64,000 nt of DNA from Prostheceraeus crozeri. Taxonomy: Eukaryota; Platyhelminthes; Polycladida; Euryleptidae. Below the pieces are notes generated by a model. It was not told the DNA's origin, did not search any database, and saw nothing but the letters and a program-made list of their open reading frames with translations. Positions 1 through 11,012 of the stretch are shown here, in pieces (the stretch's first letter is position 1; every line of letters starts with the position of its first letter). The stretch is from positions 268,279 through 332,278 of the forward strand of contig CAJQUW010007072.1 in assembly GCA_907163375.1 (NCBI GenBank). The letters run 5' to 3'. Both the position numbers and the translations under genes were made by a program.

Positions 1-2689
1 AAGTATTCGTGTCCCCGCGCTCAACTTCTCAACTTCAGCAGGCTGCTGAACGGACCAATCACAGCGCTTTTCGCTGAAACTTCATGAATCGGGTAAAAAA
101 ACATAGTCTATTCACACATCGACACAGCAATGCAGCAGTGCATCGTTAACACTGATTTCTAGAGTTTGGGCCTTATAAGGTACTGGGCCTTATTTGGCTC
201 ACCTACCTTAGGATGATATCACAATGTTTTGAGGCCTATCTTCATTAAAATCGAACATTTTTTCTAGGGACAAAAAAATTACGAAATTTTCTGGATTTCA
301 CCATATCTGGGACTGTGAAATTAGAGTTGCCGTGAATCGTAGATGTATATCATTTACCTAGGACAACTTGAGACAAATGTGGATCTAGGATAACTGAACT
401 TTATTTTCCTCACCGGTGTTATATTTTCTACGATAAAATATAGCACTGCTCTCTAATACTAAACATGCTTTAAATCAGATAGAGTACTTTATCATCATAC
501 TCTAAGACAATAAAGCACTCAGACTTTCGGTCTTTGTGCTTTATTGAAAGATACATCATTTTGAGCAATAACTTGTCTCATATTGTTATAATAATGGATA
601 TGGCTTGCAGTTTGAATTTTAGCCTGAATGAGAGTATAGCCTATGCATGTACTTTTTCATGTACTACGGTATCATCAGCCCGTCTCTATTTCTTCTTCAT
701 CTCTTAGAAAAAATTCGTTATTTACACCAAAGTATAATTTGTTAGGAGAATTTTTCCCATTGCTTCATAGTTATCAAAATTCATCTAGAAGGATAAAATC
801 GACACTGCAGCGACTGGCTCATCAATTTCTCTGATCATCAAAGACGAAAGTCCTGATTAATAGACTGTGCTTAAGGGCATATCGGTGAGGGTATCTGAAG
901 AATCTTTCTTCGGGATAGTGCGGTGTGTCAAATAGATTTGTATTTACATGTGCGTTAACTGGGAATTCCGATTTGGGACAGTACTATAGTACCTGCAGTA
1001 TTCTAGTTGAACGTAGTTGATAGACTACAAGTAGGCCTATTTGCTTTTCATCTTATTCCATTTGTTTCCAGTCTTCATGGATGATATTAGGCTTACATCC
1101 TTCGCTATAGCTTTGCTGATGATGCTTCCCATTTTGTGCCGTCCCAAATTAATGCTTCCCATTTTTGCTTGATCTCGCTCGTGCAGATTTCGAGAGAATT
1201 TTGAAAACCTAAAAACCCAGAAAAATTTGTATTTTGGCCGGGGAGGCCTGAACTAATAGCAACATTTTGATAGCGTTGGAGAACTATTAATAATATATCA
1301 TTGCTCTATAATACTGTAATACTAATATAGAACTACTATATATACTGTAATACTAATTATTGTTTTTGGAATTATTTGATGAATACGATTGTCGCAAACA
1401 AACGATTCTTCATGATGAACCAAAAGTACGTTGAGGTATCTTCTTAAAGAATTTATTGGCTATACAATTGTAATAAAAACTATGTTGGCTTACAGGACCG
1501 ACGTTTTGCGTATTCACGCTTCTTAAGGGGCAAAAAAACTAAAAACAATCAACAGAAAGTCAGTGTAGCGTCAGGGGGGACAAACATAGTTATTTACGCA
1601 GTGGGTTAAAGAATTCTACCCTTACAATAATTGGTCAAAGTCTTTTGCAGAAGTAGCCAGTAACATAACGCTTTAAGGATTTTTTGTTTTGTTTCATCTT
1701 CGAATTGAAAATTTTATTATAGAAGAGTAGAAGTGCATGCCTCACGACGATTCTGTGATGAAGATTTACTTAAATAAAACTCGGAAACATTTCATCCACC
1801 GGACCGTATTATGTGAGTCTAAACATTTCTTCTGCCATTCCATTATGGCCCGGTGATGTGTCATCGATTTCAGTGTTACTTCCTCTCGAGTGACACAGAG
1901 CGGTCGAATACATGAATAGGCCTAATCCATTTCTATGGCCTGATCGCACGAGTTCTGAGATCACTAGTTGCACAGAAATAGTCACAAAGCCAGAACGAGA
2001 TTCTGCTAGGAACGATGCCGAAAATGAGACTTTCACAGAATGTAATAAGCCTACCATGAAGCTGCGCGTCTGCCGAGTTCTATCCGGTTCCTTATCTTGT
2101 CAGACACGATCAAAGAAAAACGCATTTTAATGCAATAGGACGAAGATTTTTTATATGCAGTTTCTTCAGATGATTTTCTATGCATCAAATCTGTCTGTGA
2201 GGCTATTCACATTCAGATTTGGCAAGCCTCCTAATGTTGAAAAATACAAGTATTTTCAGCAATTTTTCATGTACACCTCAAATTCGGTAGTTTTGAATCC
2301 TTCTGGATGTGTTGATGTATCCATTGGATTGAAAATTACGTTGCTTGAGGCTTGTCGGCATCTCTGTTATTTTTGTTTGTTTTTTCTGTTATTGCATGAA
2401 TTGTATGAATGTTTTAGTTGTGTGTACGTGTAAGTAGGTAAGATAAGAATCGTTATTCGGCATTCAATCAAAAATTGTGCCAGAAGCCAGTGGATCCCCG
2501 GATTGTATAGATTACAATTATCTGTCCGATCTGAGGATTAGTTGGTTTTTGGATTGTTCATCATTGGCGGATAGTTTCACGCATCGATTGTACAGTGTAT
2601 AACCAACGAATATCGAAATCAAATACTAGATGACAGCGTAGGGATAGCAAACTGACATCGAAGTCGCGATTGTTACATATCCATTGTTA
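1..2689. other. Non-genic AT-rich sequence
   Basis: I see no supported gene. Open frames here are short, lack splice context and resemble nothing I know. Two TAGGCCTA palindromes occur (1032, 1917). No RNA gene was recognised. Confidence 0.5.
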
Positions 2690-2960
2690 ACTATGGGATG
2701 CCAGGCGGATAACCAGAATGCACAGCCGATGGCACGGATATCCGTCAAAAACTACGAACCAGATATCGGTTGGATATCAAGCATATCCGCTTATAAGATA
2801 CGGATCTCCTTGGGATAAAAATTTGTTATCCGCGGAGATAGACTGGATATCCAAGCGGCTCCTGATGTAGAAATAATGGTGTGTGTCCATTCAATCGTGA
2901 AGATCCGTTGATATCCGGAGAAACTATAAGATGCTGATCGGATCCGTTTGCTCGGAGGAG
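2690..2960. repeat. Cluster of ATATCC/GGATAT motifs
   Basis: The hexamer-like motif ATATCC or its complement GGATAT/CGGAT recurs about ten times in roughly 270 bp (for example near 2738, 2765, 2785, 2850, 2915, 2938), in both orientations. It looks like the subterminal repeat cluster of a small decayed DNA transposon, but I could not identify tips. Confidence 0.35.
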
Positions 2961-2978
2961 TGCGATTTAAAGAAGGCG

Positions 2979-3016
2979 ACAATGATGATGCTGTGGCGCT
3001 TCAGCATCATCATTGT
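2979..3016. repeat. Perfect 15-bp stem hairpin
   Basis: ACAATGATGATGCTG at 2979-2993 is exactly complementary to CAGCATCATCATTGT at 3002-3016, with an 8-nt loop. It could be a MITE tip pair or a structured transcript element; nothing else is visible around it. Confidence 0.6.
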
Positions 3017-4383
3017 GCGTAACTTAGCTATGGTACAATGCAGACGAAAGTAGACAGTAATGTTTTCTCGTAATGATGATGTCTGCACATGCATGTGACA
3101 GATATTTCAGAAGTCTAATTATCGTATGTCTACATGTGTATTCATGCCATTGCTGCCCACTGCGATTTCTTGCTTTTTTAGATTTTCTCATTTTTTAATC
3201 CCAGCATTATAAAAATTTAAGAACCTCAGAGCCCTATCGAATGCTTGGAGTGAATTTTGGTAGCCTACTTTTGGCTTTAATTCATAATATCAAGAAAATA
3301 ACAAAAATCATTGAAAACCATAGCCTGAAAGGGACGTAACATCTGCTGATATCTTTCTATTCTTGCTGTTTGTCCTATTTATATTAATTATTTGTTGTCA
3401 AGTTTTTCCTCTAATTTTTGCTCACTTGGTGTGAGGCCTATAAATGCTCTGCTGTTTTATCCCTTTACAAAGTTCTTATTGACAATAGGCCTATTGCTTT
3501 CGGATACTATAACTTCCATACTGTGCTCCCCGCCACATCCTTGCTAAATTCACATTCCAAAAATTAGACCTAAAAAATTTTCTCAGTTTTCAAAAATTCC
3601 TTTCTCCAGTTTTATGCATCTTCAAGGAATAACATGCCTACTTGACGATCCCTTGAATAAACCAAAGAATGTAGGCAAGGCCTACTATTCAAGTCATGTC
3701 GTTGCCCTCCTGATAAACGGAGTGTCAACTTTCCGTTCTCATTACTTGACATGAGATGGCAATTTTCTAATTAATCGATTCGAACATTCTGCAAATTATA
3801 TTTCGATTACGATGAATGTTCCAGATGATACAAAATTACTCCTGCGATTAGCTCATTTATAGTGTCATGATCATTAAAACTTTGAGCAAATTATCCTGAC
3901 AAATAATTCTAACAGTGGATAACATTGAAAAAAAAGAAAGAAAGAAAGAAAAAAATGCTTTATTCACTGTCAATACAAAAGCGGTATATGACATTATTTT
4001 GCGATACAACTTCTCAAACACATTTTGAATACTTTACAAAAGAATTCGTGTACAGCGCAGAGGAACGTTTAACAGCGAACATTATTCTTGTTTGTCGAAG
4101 ATCATACATGCTTTTGCTACGAAAGGTGAAAAACTGTGACAACGGGTGACAATATCTGTTACTAGCAACTTTCCTGGTTTAGAAGAAATTAGAAGAAAGC
4201 ATGATCACCTTATTTCTGTTGTGCAAAATTTACCATGAACCGCTGTCTGAACTAAGATTGTAAATTTTGGGCATCATTTAATATAGCCTAGGCCTATTAT
4301 CCATGTTAACTTGATCTTTTGAGATAAGCGCTTTATTCGATACATAAAATTGTTGAGAGGACTTGTGACCGTATATTTAGATA
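3017..4383. other. Non-genic sequence with a GAAA microsatellite
   Basis: No supported gene. A short A/GAAA-rich microsatellite lies near 3929-3954. TAGGCCTA occurs at 3486 and 4289. Confidence 0.5.
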
Positions 4384-4620
4384 ATGATATACCGCATTGC
4401 ATTATCGATCGTTTTTGAGTCAAATATACCAAATGCGTCAAAAAGTGTGACTTCAATATTCATTTACTTCAGCTTGAGTCAAATATACTTCTTGCGTCTA
4501 ATATACCATTTGCGTCATAAAGACCGATTTGCGTCAAGTCACGTATCTGAAGTGACGAATTCAGTTGGTAAAAATGGTTTTCTGCGTCAAATTGTCCGAC
4601 TTGCGTCATTGAAAATCTCC
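4384..4620. repeat. Degenerate TGCGTCA-rich repeats
   Basis: The motif TGCGTCA or GAGTCAAATATAC recurs at irregular spacing about eight times (AAATGCGTCA, CTTGCGTC, TTTGCGTCA, CTGCGTCA and similar). It reads as a decayed tandem array with no clean period. Confidence 0.35.
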
Positions 4621-4766
4621 TTTAACCTTACCTATGACCGAGAGCGACTGGCTGTGACACTCAAGAATTTGATTTTTGAATTCAGCGTTTCAAGATTTAC
4701 AAATCCATGCTATGAAGCCCTTTGTGCGCGAATTTAGGAAGAAAGTGTCAGTAGCTCCCGGACCAT
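4620..4766 (+). repeat. Solo arm of a foldback element family
   Basis: This stretch, from ACCTTACCTATGACCGAGAG to the segment ending GTAGCTCCCGGAC, is closely similar to 20546-20695, the right arm of the foldback element at 19851-20695. It is therefore a dispersed fragment of that family. Confidence 0.7.
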
Positions 4767-4814
4767 GAGTAACAGAATTCCCGCCCTAATAGGGAAATGA
4801 TTTCTTTATATTCT

Positions 4815-4945
4815 TTGATAATTTTACATTATAGTGATATAACTACGACATCTGTACTACCACAGAAAATGTAGCACGAGGCGAAGCCGAGTGCTACATC
4901 TTTCTATGTTAGTACAGATGGAGTAGTTATATCACTATTATCAAA
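4815..4945. repeat. Foldback MITE-like hairpin
   Basis: TTGATAAT... on the left pairs with ...ATTATCAA on the right. Arms of roughly 60 bp carry AGTGATATAACTAC and GTAGTTATATCACT, and the centre is GTAGCACGAGGCGAAGCC. The whole ~130 bp can fold into one long imperfect hairpin. Related GTAGCAC/TCTACAT motifs recur near 5262 and 5318. Confidence 0.7.
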
Positions 4946-5740
4946 CGATCAAGAAATGTCAATGAACTCTATGGACCAGTGACGATATAGACAATCTGCT
5001 AAGAACACAAACGTGGTTGGCTTTCCATGGCATCCAAAGTCCTAGTAGATAGCCTATCCAATATTGATGTCATGCATTTCCATAGAAATTAACAATACCA
5101 TAGAAAGTACTATTATCTACTTCTATGTGCATTTCCTTCATTTGAATTTCAAGTGAACCGATATTTAACTGGCATTTGCATGAGGTGTAGCCTTATTATC
5201 TATACCCAAGATATCATCTAAGCTTACTTGCAATTTGGGTGCATTGTAGGGTAAAAAAATGTAGCACGGTAGCCCATTGGATTACATGTATTTTGATTCA
5301 TAGAAATTCCGTTCTACATTAGAAAATGTAGAACGCATAGTTCAACATAGTGGAGATAGGAAGGGAGTTTGATAATATGTTTTGATGTCTATTTATAGCT
5401 AGCTGATGAAGTCACGTTTGATGTCTATTTCCGTCATTACTGGTGTCATTTTGCATTGGATGCATAGAAGGAAATTTTGAGTTATCTATGAGAAAACAAC
5501 ATTACTGGTGTCAAATCTGATAAATAAAAGAGTAATTTTTCTTTCCCGTCCAGAAGTTGTATATCTAGGACTCCAATGACATTTTCAGGCGCTAATGCTC
5601 TCTCAAAAATCCATGTTAAAGACATAGTTCGATGTACTACATAGACATGGGTTCAGTAATGCAAAGTGTACTAGCGGTTCGACATCTGGCCTCCATAGCT
5701 ACTTTAGATTAACAAATTCAAAATTCATAAATCCACGATG
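4946..5740. other. Intergenic sequence upstream of the secreted-protein gene
   Basis: No gene is seen. AT-rich sequence at about 5747-5760 could serve as a core promoter for the gene starting at 5804, but there is no strong TATA consensus. Confidence 0.4.
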
Positions 5741-5803
5741 CAGATATTTAAAAATATATCTTCACTAGTGGACATCAATTGAAGTGTGAGCTAAAATATC
5801 GTA

Positions 5804-6298
5804 ATGAGCTCAGGTGAAGCAATACTATTATCATTAATTATAATTTCTTTTGTATCACATGCAGTGGCCTGTAACAGAGTGAAGCACTCGGGAAATGATT
5901 GGTCAGCGTTGTATGTACTGTATATCCCGGAAGATTTCCGCTACAAAGCGGATGAAAAGCATTGCTCCCCTAGTTCTACATATACCAATCGAAAGTATCG
6001 AAAATTTTTGTGTACAACACATCTTGCCCCAGGAATTCACAGCTTTGCAGAAATGAAAAAGTATTTGCAAAAATTGTTGATTGGGAAGAAGATTGGCACG
6101 ATTGTTCAACGTCGTACTCGCGTCGATGGCAAAAATTATGCGATGGTCAGCGATCCACTTAGAGGAAGGTATTTCCGTAGTAAAGATGGAGAGTGGGCTC
6201 CGTCAGGCTACACCGACTCTTGGTTTGACGGCTTCAAAGTTGGAGAAATTTTCCTTCCAAATTCTCCACCATATACAGTCATAGAAGTGCATCCTTGA
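5804..6298 (+). CDS. Small secreted protein of unknown function, 164 aa
   Basis: An uninterrupted single-exon frame starting at the first ATG. Residues 1-22 form a clear signal peptide: a short N-region, the hydrophobic core AILLSLIIISFV and a SHAVA cleavage site just before Cys23. The predicted mature protein of about 142 aa has three cysteines (23, 54, 70), so at most one intramolecular disulphide and one free Cys. It has a strongly basic middle (RKYRKF near 63-68; KKYLQKLLIGKK near 85-96) and an aromatic/glycine-rich tail with WAPSGYTDSWFDGF near 131-144. AATAAA signals at 6505 and 6528 lie about 210-230 bases past the stop. There is no transposon motif and no recognised family. A distant resemblance of the early DWSALYVLY segment to DNase II-like proteins was considered but is too weak to use. 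Signal peptide, intact frame and poly(A) signals favour a real gene; the absence of a known relative keeps confidence moderate. Confidence 0.6.
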   Translation: MSSGEAILLSLIIISFVSHAVACNRVKHSGNDWSALYVLYIPEDFRYKADEKHCSPSSTYTNRKYRKFLCTTHLAPGIHSFAEMKKYLQKLLIGKKIGTIVQRRTRVDGKNYAMVSDPLRGRYFRSKDGEWAPSGYTDSWFDGFKVGEIFLPNSPPYTVIEVHP

Positions 6299-6592
6299 AA
6301 CCAGCACTGGTGATGAAGATTTCGCAACAAAATCCGATCTCATGCACGTGTGTCTCATCAAAATGAGCTTGTCGAAGGAATCAATCATTTGCCTCCATTT
6401 TATTTCACAGAATCCTCTACACGCTGACTCAACCATTCCCTATCTGTTTCATTTATTTTTTCTGTTTGATCTATTATTTCATTTTATCGCGCTCATTGAG
6501 GAGCAATAAATGTCTCATTTAAATCTAAATAAATGCGCAGTTTTACTTTTCACTCACGGATATGTCTACTTTCATATAGCGGTGTACGAAAT

Positions 6593-6727
6593 GGGTGTAA
6601 TTCATGCAATACAAATAAGCATTTCAATTTAACAGGCATAGAATAACTGCCCGTCTCGACGGACTTCAGCCATCTGCCCTTGCATATTACGTCATCTCCA
6701 GCTGACCTATCAACGCGAATAAACTTT
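6593..6727 (+). repeat. Fragment of the foldback family (central part)
   Basis: Starting GGGTGTAATTCATGCAATAC and ending CAACGCGAATAA, this 135-bp segment matches 20104-20238, the central segment of the foldback element at 19851-20695. It contains the short palindrome CCCGTCTCGACGGAC. Confidence 0.7.
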
Positions 6728-7084
6728 TATAATAAATACATTTATACAGAAGACATTTTAGGAAATCGTGAATTTCTTATTTATTTAAAAGTCAATGACG
6801 TAGCGTGGACTGTGTTCATAGTATTCGCTGATCGCCTATTTATCTTGTGTAAAGTTGTGAATTAATTCCATCGATATTTATGATAATAAGTAAACAACGG
6901 AGATTTTCATTATTCAACCAATAACTTATATATTGAATTCTGCTTGATTCCAAAGTAGCTTTTGTGACAAGCTCATAGCGATATCAATGAGCGTTGATTC
7001 TGATTGTATGTGTTCTTTCTTGGACGTCTGTTCTAACTTTTAGTAGCAACAACAGGCATTAGGTGAGTGCTTTTTCATCTTGCC
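6728..7084. other. No recognisable feature
   Basis: AT-rich sequence with no supported gene between a repeat fragment and a transposase pseudogene. Confidence 0.4.
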
Positions 7085-7960
7085 TTTGGGAGTGACCGGG
7101 CATCTCATCATCATGTGTTCTCTGAGAGTTCCTGTCGCACAATAATTCCAAAGGGTAACTCGTCCATGAGAGAAATAGAGGAAAAATAATTATCACAATA
7201 TAATTGGGATCCAGCCGTTGCATGGTCTGCAAATCCAAGAATCACACTGACAGGAAGAGTGAATTCCTCTGAATATTTTCTAGTATAACTGTTTGGACAT
7301 TTCCCACAGTAAGGATCAAAGTTAATAGGGCATCCATTTGATAGATTGAGTCCAAACTTTGAATCCACAACGTATCGGCTTGTTCCTGATACAATGGTTG
7401 GTACCATGCTTAACAAAATATTCTACCATGCTTTCATCAATAGAAGAGCACGGGTTCACTGACAATATTTCAAGCACGATTTTTGAGTGATATCAAAAAT
7501 CCGACGAAACTTTGTGAAATTATCGTTCGTATCCAGTACATTCATATTTTTGAAATGAAGATGCTGAAGAATTTCTCGAATGTATCAAACTACATAGCTT
7601 TTTAACCATGCCATTTCCCGTCTTCATCCTGTGTCCAATAATACCTACGCCGTAAAAGTACTACATAGTCTGACAAGATATGTATAGCAGTGAAATTTTT
7701 CATTTGTTTGATGGAGACAGTAAAAGAAGGATCATTTTCTGCTCGTCGGCATAGTGAATTGTTTTGTCTTGAATAATTTTCATCTTTTCATTGATATAAA
7801 ACAACTCAAAACATTCTGAAGATGCGTCGAGAGATGACAAGTCATCAACAGGAGGCGGCTTTTGAAACTCTACATCAGGACTTTTTTGATCAGTTTCGTT
7901 GGATGATCATTATTTTCCGACTGTTGTAGTGGATCTGTTTTATCACTATGGACATGAGCA
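7085..7960 (-). pseudogene. Decayed piggyBac-family transposase
   Basis: Reading the minus strand from about 7960 down, fragments of the piggyBac (DDE_Tnp_1_7) transposase core appear in the right order in shifting frames. They are a helical stretch with FTAIHILSDYVVLL and RRYYWTQDED near 7640-7730; LHFKNMNVLDTNDNFTKFRR near 7490-7560; SSIDESMVEYF near 7425-7450, which carries the first catalytic Asp; and a 101-codon open block at 7111-7416 with NFDPYCGK and QLYCDNYFSSISLMDEL, which carries the second catalytic Asp. A trace of the downstream RENR/CP motif lies near 7090-7115. At least two frameshifts and internal stops break it, and no C-terminal part or terminal repeat is preserved on the left. 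A possible right tip is TTAA at 8608 preceded by GACCCATTCGGATGTATTGGG. It differs in sequence from the two other piggyBac copies in the window. Confidence 0.75.
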
Positions 7961-10409
7961 TTTTCTGATAAAAGCCCATGTCCAAGATGATGTATATCGA
8001 CAAGTTCGTTCACATCTTACAACGTTTTCAAAATCCACGATTTGAAAATAAAAAGTAGCTTTAAATTCAATTAAATAATTCAATATCAAATTACATAAAT
8101 GTTCTATATGACACAATGTTATCATAATTTTGTATTGTTGTTAATTATTTTATCAAATGAGTTTTGTCCGATTTTTAGGGGTTCCGAGTAGGTCGACTGT
8201 CGACACCGGTCCAACTTAAGTTTTGCTTTGATAAATATAAAAACTATTCGGAAAAGTAGCATAAGTGTATTTCTCAGTTAAATTGATGTATCAATGAAAT
8301 AAAAAATCGCCAGATATGCTTTAAAACCATATAGTAGAGACGTCTGTGACATCTGCGAAATACCTCATTTTTTTAAATTTTGAAAATCGACAAGCTGCAA
8401 AGGATGCATGCAGTTGATACGATTTGAGAGCAAGTACATGTATTTCTTATCGCATTTCACAAAATCACCTAGAAATGCATGTCATTATTAAATATAGATT
8501 ACATAAACACAAACTGCAACAATAATTATACGGCATTATTGAATATTAGCTCGGCAGCCTGGCTTGAATGAAGTTGGCTCGTTTTCGACCCATTCGGATG
8601 TATTGGGTTAATGATTATAGGTAATCAAATACTTAATCAACATCACCCCTTGCCACATCTAATGATACCCGTGTGAAAGGCGCGGATTTAAGTAGCATAG
8701 AAAACGGTTACCTTAAAGATAATATGCAACCGACAATCCAATGTAATGAAAGAAAATGGCAAATGGGTCTGTGTCAGAATAGAAGCAAAGATATTAAGAT
8801 GCAAATTTTTAAGGTATTTTGTGCAAGCGTATTTTAATTCATTAGCCAAAGTTATCATCTGATCAAATGATTCCAGTTCGAATTTCTAATATTCCAACTT
8901 GCATAGACATAAGCACACAGTTTCAATTTCTTGATTGATGAAATACACCAGCTGTGTCCGAAAGTATATTGAATAAGGCCACAAGCTAGTGTGCAGAAAA
9001 TGAGTGTTAAAATGTTTAAAATAATGAAAGGCAAATTACTTATAATAACCGTGTAAAGTGCAAGATACAGTTTTATAGAAGATGATGAAGCATGTCTCTT
9101 TTATATAATAATAAGATCATATACAATTACATACTAATGGACAGAATTAAAGATTTACAGAACGTGTATGAATAATGGATAAATTGTGTTATTAGATTTA
9201 TCAAGCTGCGCACATTAATTTCGATAAACGTCGCAAATTTTCATGCTACCGCGTTGTGAAGATGTCGTTGGAGACAAATGAAAACGAGGAAATGTAATTA
9301 AAAAAAGTTGCCTCCTACACAAAATGTCTGACGTCGTCTGTCTATGAATTTGATCTCCAAATGTTCTAATTTTATTACCATGAGCGTTTTGTTCTAATTC
9401 TGGAAACTTACAAATTCGTCAATTTCAGGATTAATTTGAGACAAATTCCCTTGCATTATAGCCGTCAGTGCGAAGCTGTCAATGATTGAGAAAGCTATTA
9501 TTGCGACGAATGATTACATTCACATCTAATTACACCCACGCATTTTATCTTTGTTTAATCAAATACTGAAACGATCAGAACTGATGTTACTTTACATAAC
9601 AATCGCCTTTAAATGAGAAAGTGTGATATCACGACTGTGTTGAGAATTCTTTGAAGATTTTCTCCGCTGTTGTGGATTTTTCATTTTAAGCTCGTTTCAC
9701 AGTACGATTATATTATTAGGACCGGTCCAGCTTCATATAATTCATAATTAATGTTCTCACTCCGTTCACTTTATAATCGCTGATGACACTAATTTGATTT
9801 TGTCAATAAGAAGTGGCGAAGAAGATCTTTTGAATCAAATAATAATTGAATCCTTTAATAAGAATCGAATTATTCATGATCATAGCTGCAGTTGTGTTAT
9901 ATAATGTCCATTCAAATAGAGGCCTATGCTCTATGTAACAATGCGGTAAAACTTTTCCTTAAGGCCGAGAAGTCATTTTGCCCAGAGTTGGAAGTGGGTC
10001 AACGAAACTTGGCCCACGACCCACGTGACCCACTTGACCCATGACCCACTTCCGACTCTGATTTTCCTATCTTCTGCATGATTTAATCCCCTAACGCTTT
10101 CTTCGATCCAATCAGTTTTTTGTTGAATTTACTTGAACTTTAAGAACACATTCAGCATTTCCAATTTACATTGCTTCATTATTGAATTCCATCCGCTGAA
10201 AATTAATTGCACATGGTTTATAGAAATATTTGTGCTTTATGAGCGATCAAATGCATGTATTAATTATCATTTAATGAATAAAAATTTCCTATTTGTTTTG
10301 CTTAGTTAACCGCAGTGCAATCTGGACCATGGAGTAAGCATATTAATAAGTAGAGTAGCAACTCGTCAGCATTAGTTGGATCCCAGATATATATACAGTT
10401 TCGATTTGA
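7961..10409. other. Non-genic sequence
   Basis: No supported gene. The only structure found is the inverted repeat at 9983-10060. The TTAA at 8608-8611, after an inverted piggyBac-like tip, may mark the end of the decayed element to the left. Confidence 0.45.
9983..10060. repeat. 19-bp inverted repeat with GACCCAC repeats between
   Basis: CAGAGTTGGAAGTGGGTCA at 9983-10001 pairs with TGACCCACTTCCGACTCTG at 10042-10060 (one mismatch). The loop is rich in GACCCAC copies, so alternative pairings are possible. Confidence 0.6.
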
Positions 10410-10427
10410 TTAACCCTTTCGCTACTA

Positions 10428-10521
10428 ATGACACGCTGAGCGTGTCATACGTCATAGTTGCAAGTATCAAATAATTGAAAGAGGCTTTACTTGATTAACA
10501 ATGACACGCTGAGCATGTCAT
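10428..10521. promoter_or_regulatory. Left subterminal palindromes of pB-1
   Basis: Two near-identical palindromes built on TGACACGCTGAGC(G/A)TGTCA lie at 10428-10448 and 10501-10521. Their position just inside the tip and their repetition at the other end suggest transposase binding sites (inference). They also precede the transposase gene and could affect its transcription. Confidence 0.6.
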
Positions 10522-11012
10522 GAAAAATTTAGTTAGACTAACGATCTTTTTAAGTTATCAAGTTTGCCTAATTCACGGTATTGGAAAGATAATTAGAAGA
10601 GAAATTTATTCCTCATTGCAAATAACAGTTGTTCATACATTCCGTATAGCTACAATTCTTTGTAACCGTAATAACTAATAACCAAATTACATATAGGTTA
10701 TGTTTGATTGTTACTGATTCTAAATTAGAAGCACAATGTTCACAAAATATAATGAGATTTGCATCAAAAACTACAAACTCAAATGAAATTTAGAATCCAA
10801 TTCAATCGTCATTTAGTCTAACTTTTAATCTAAAGATTTGTCCTATATCTTCATTTATTGAGATGATGTTGGCTCCATAGGTTTAGCATGCGGTGATAGA
10901 GAACTTTTCAGTCTTGAAAATTTTCAAATTCATTTAGTGATTTATAATCATTGATCTGCATAGAAAGCTGAGCCTAATATTTGATTTCACTACACAGCGT
11001 TGACTTTGCTGT

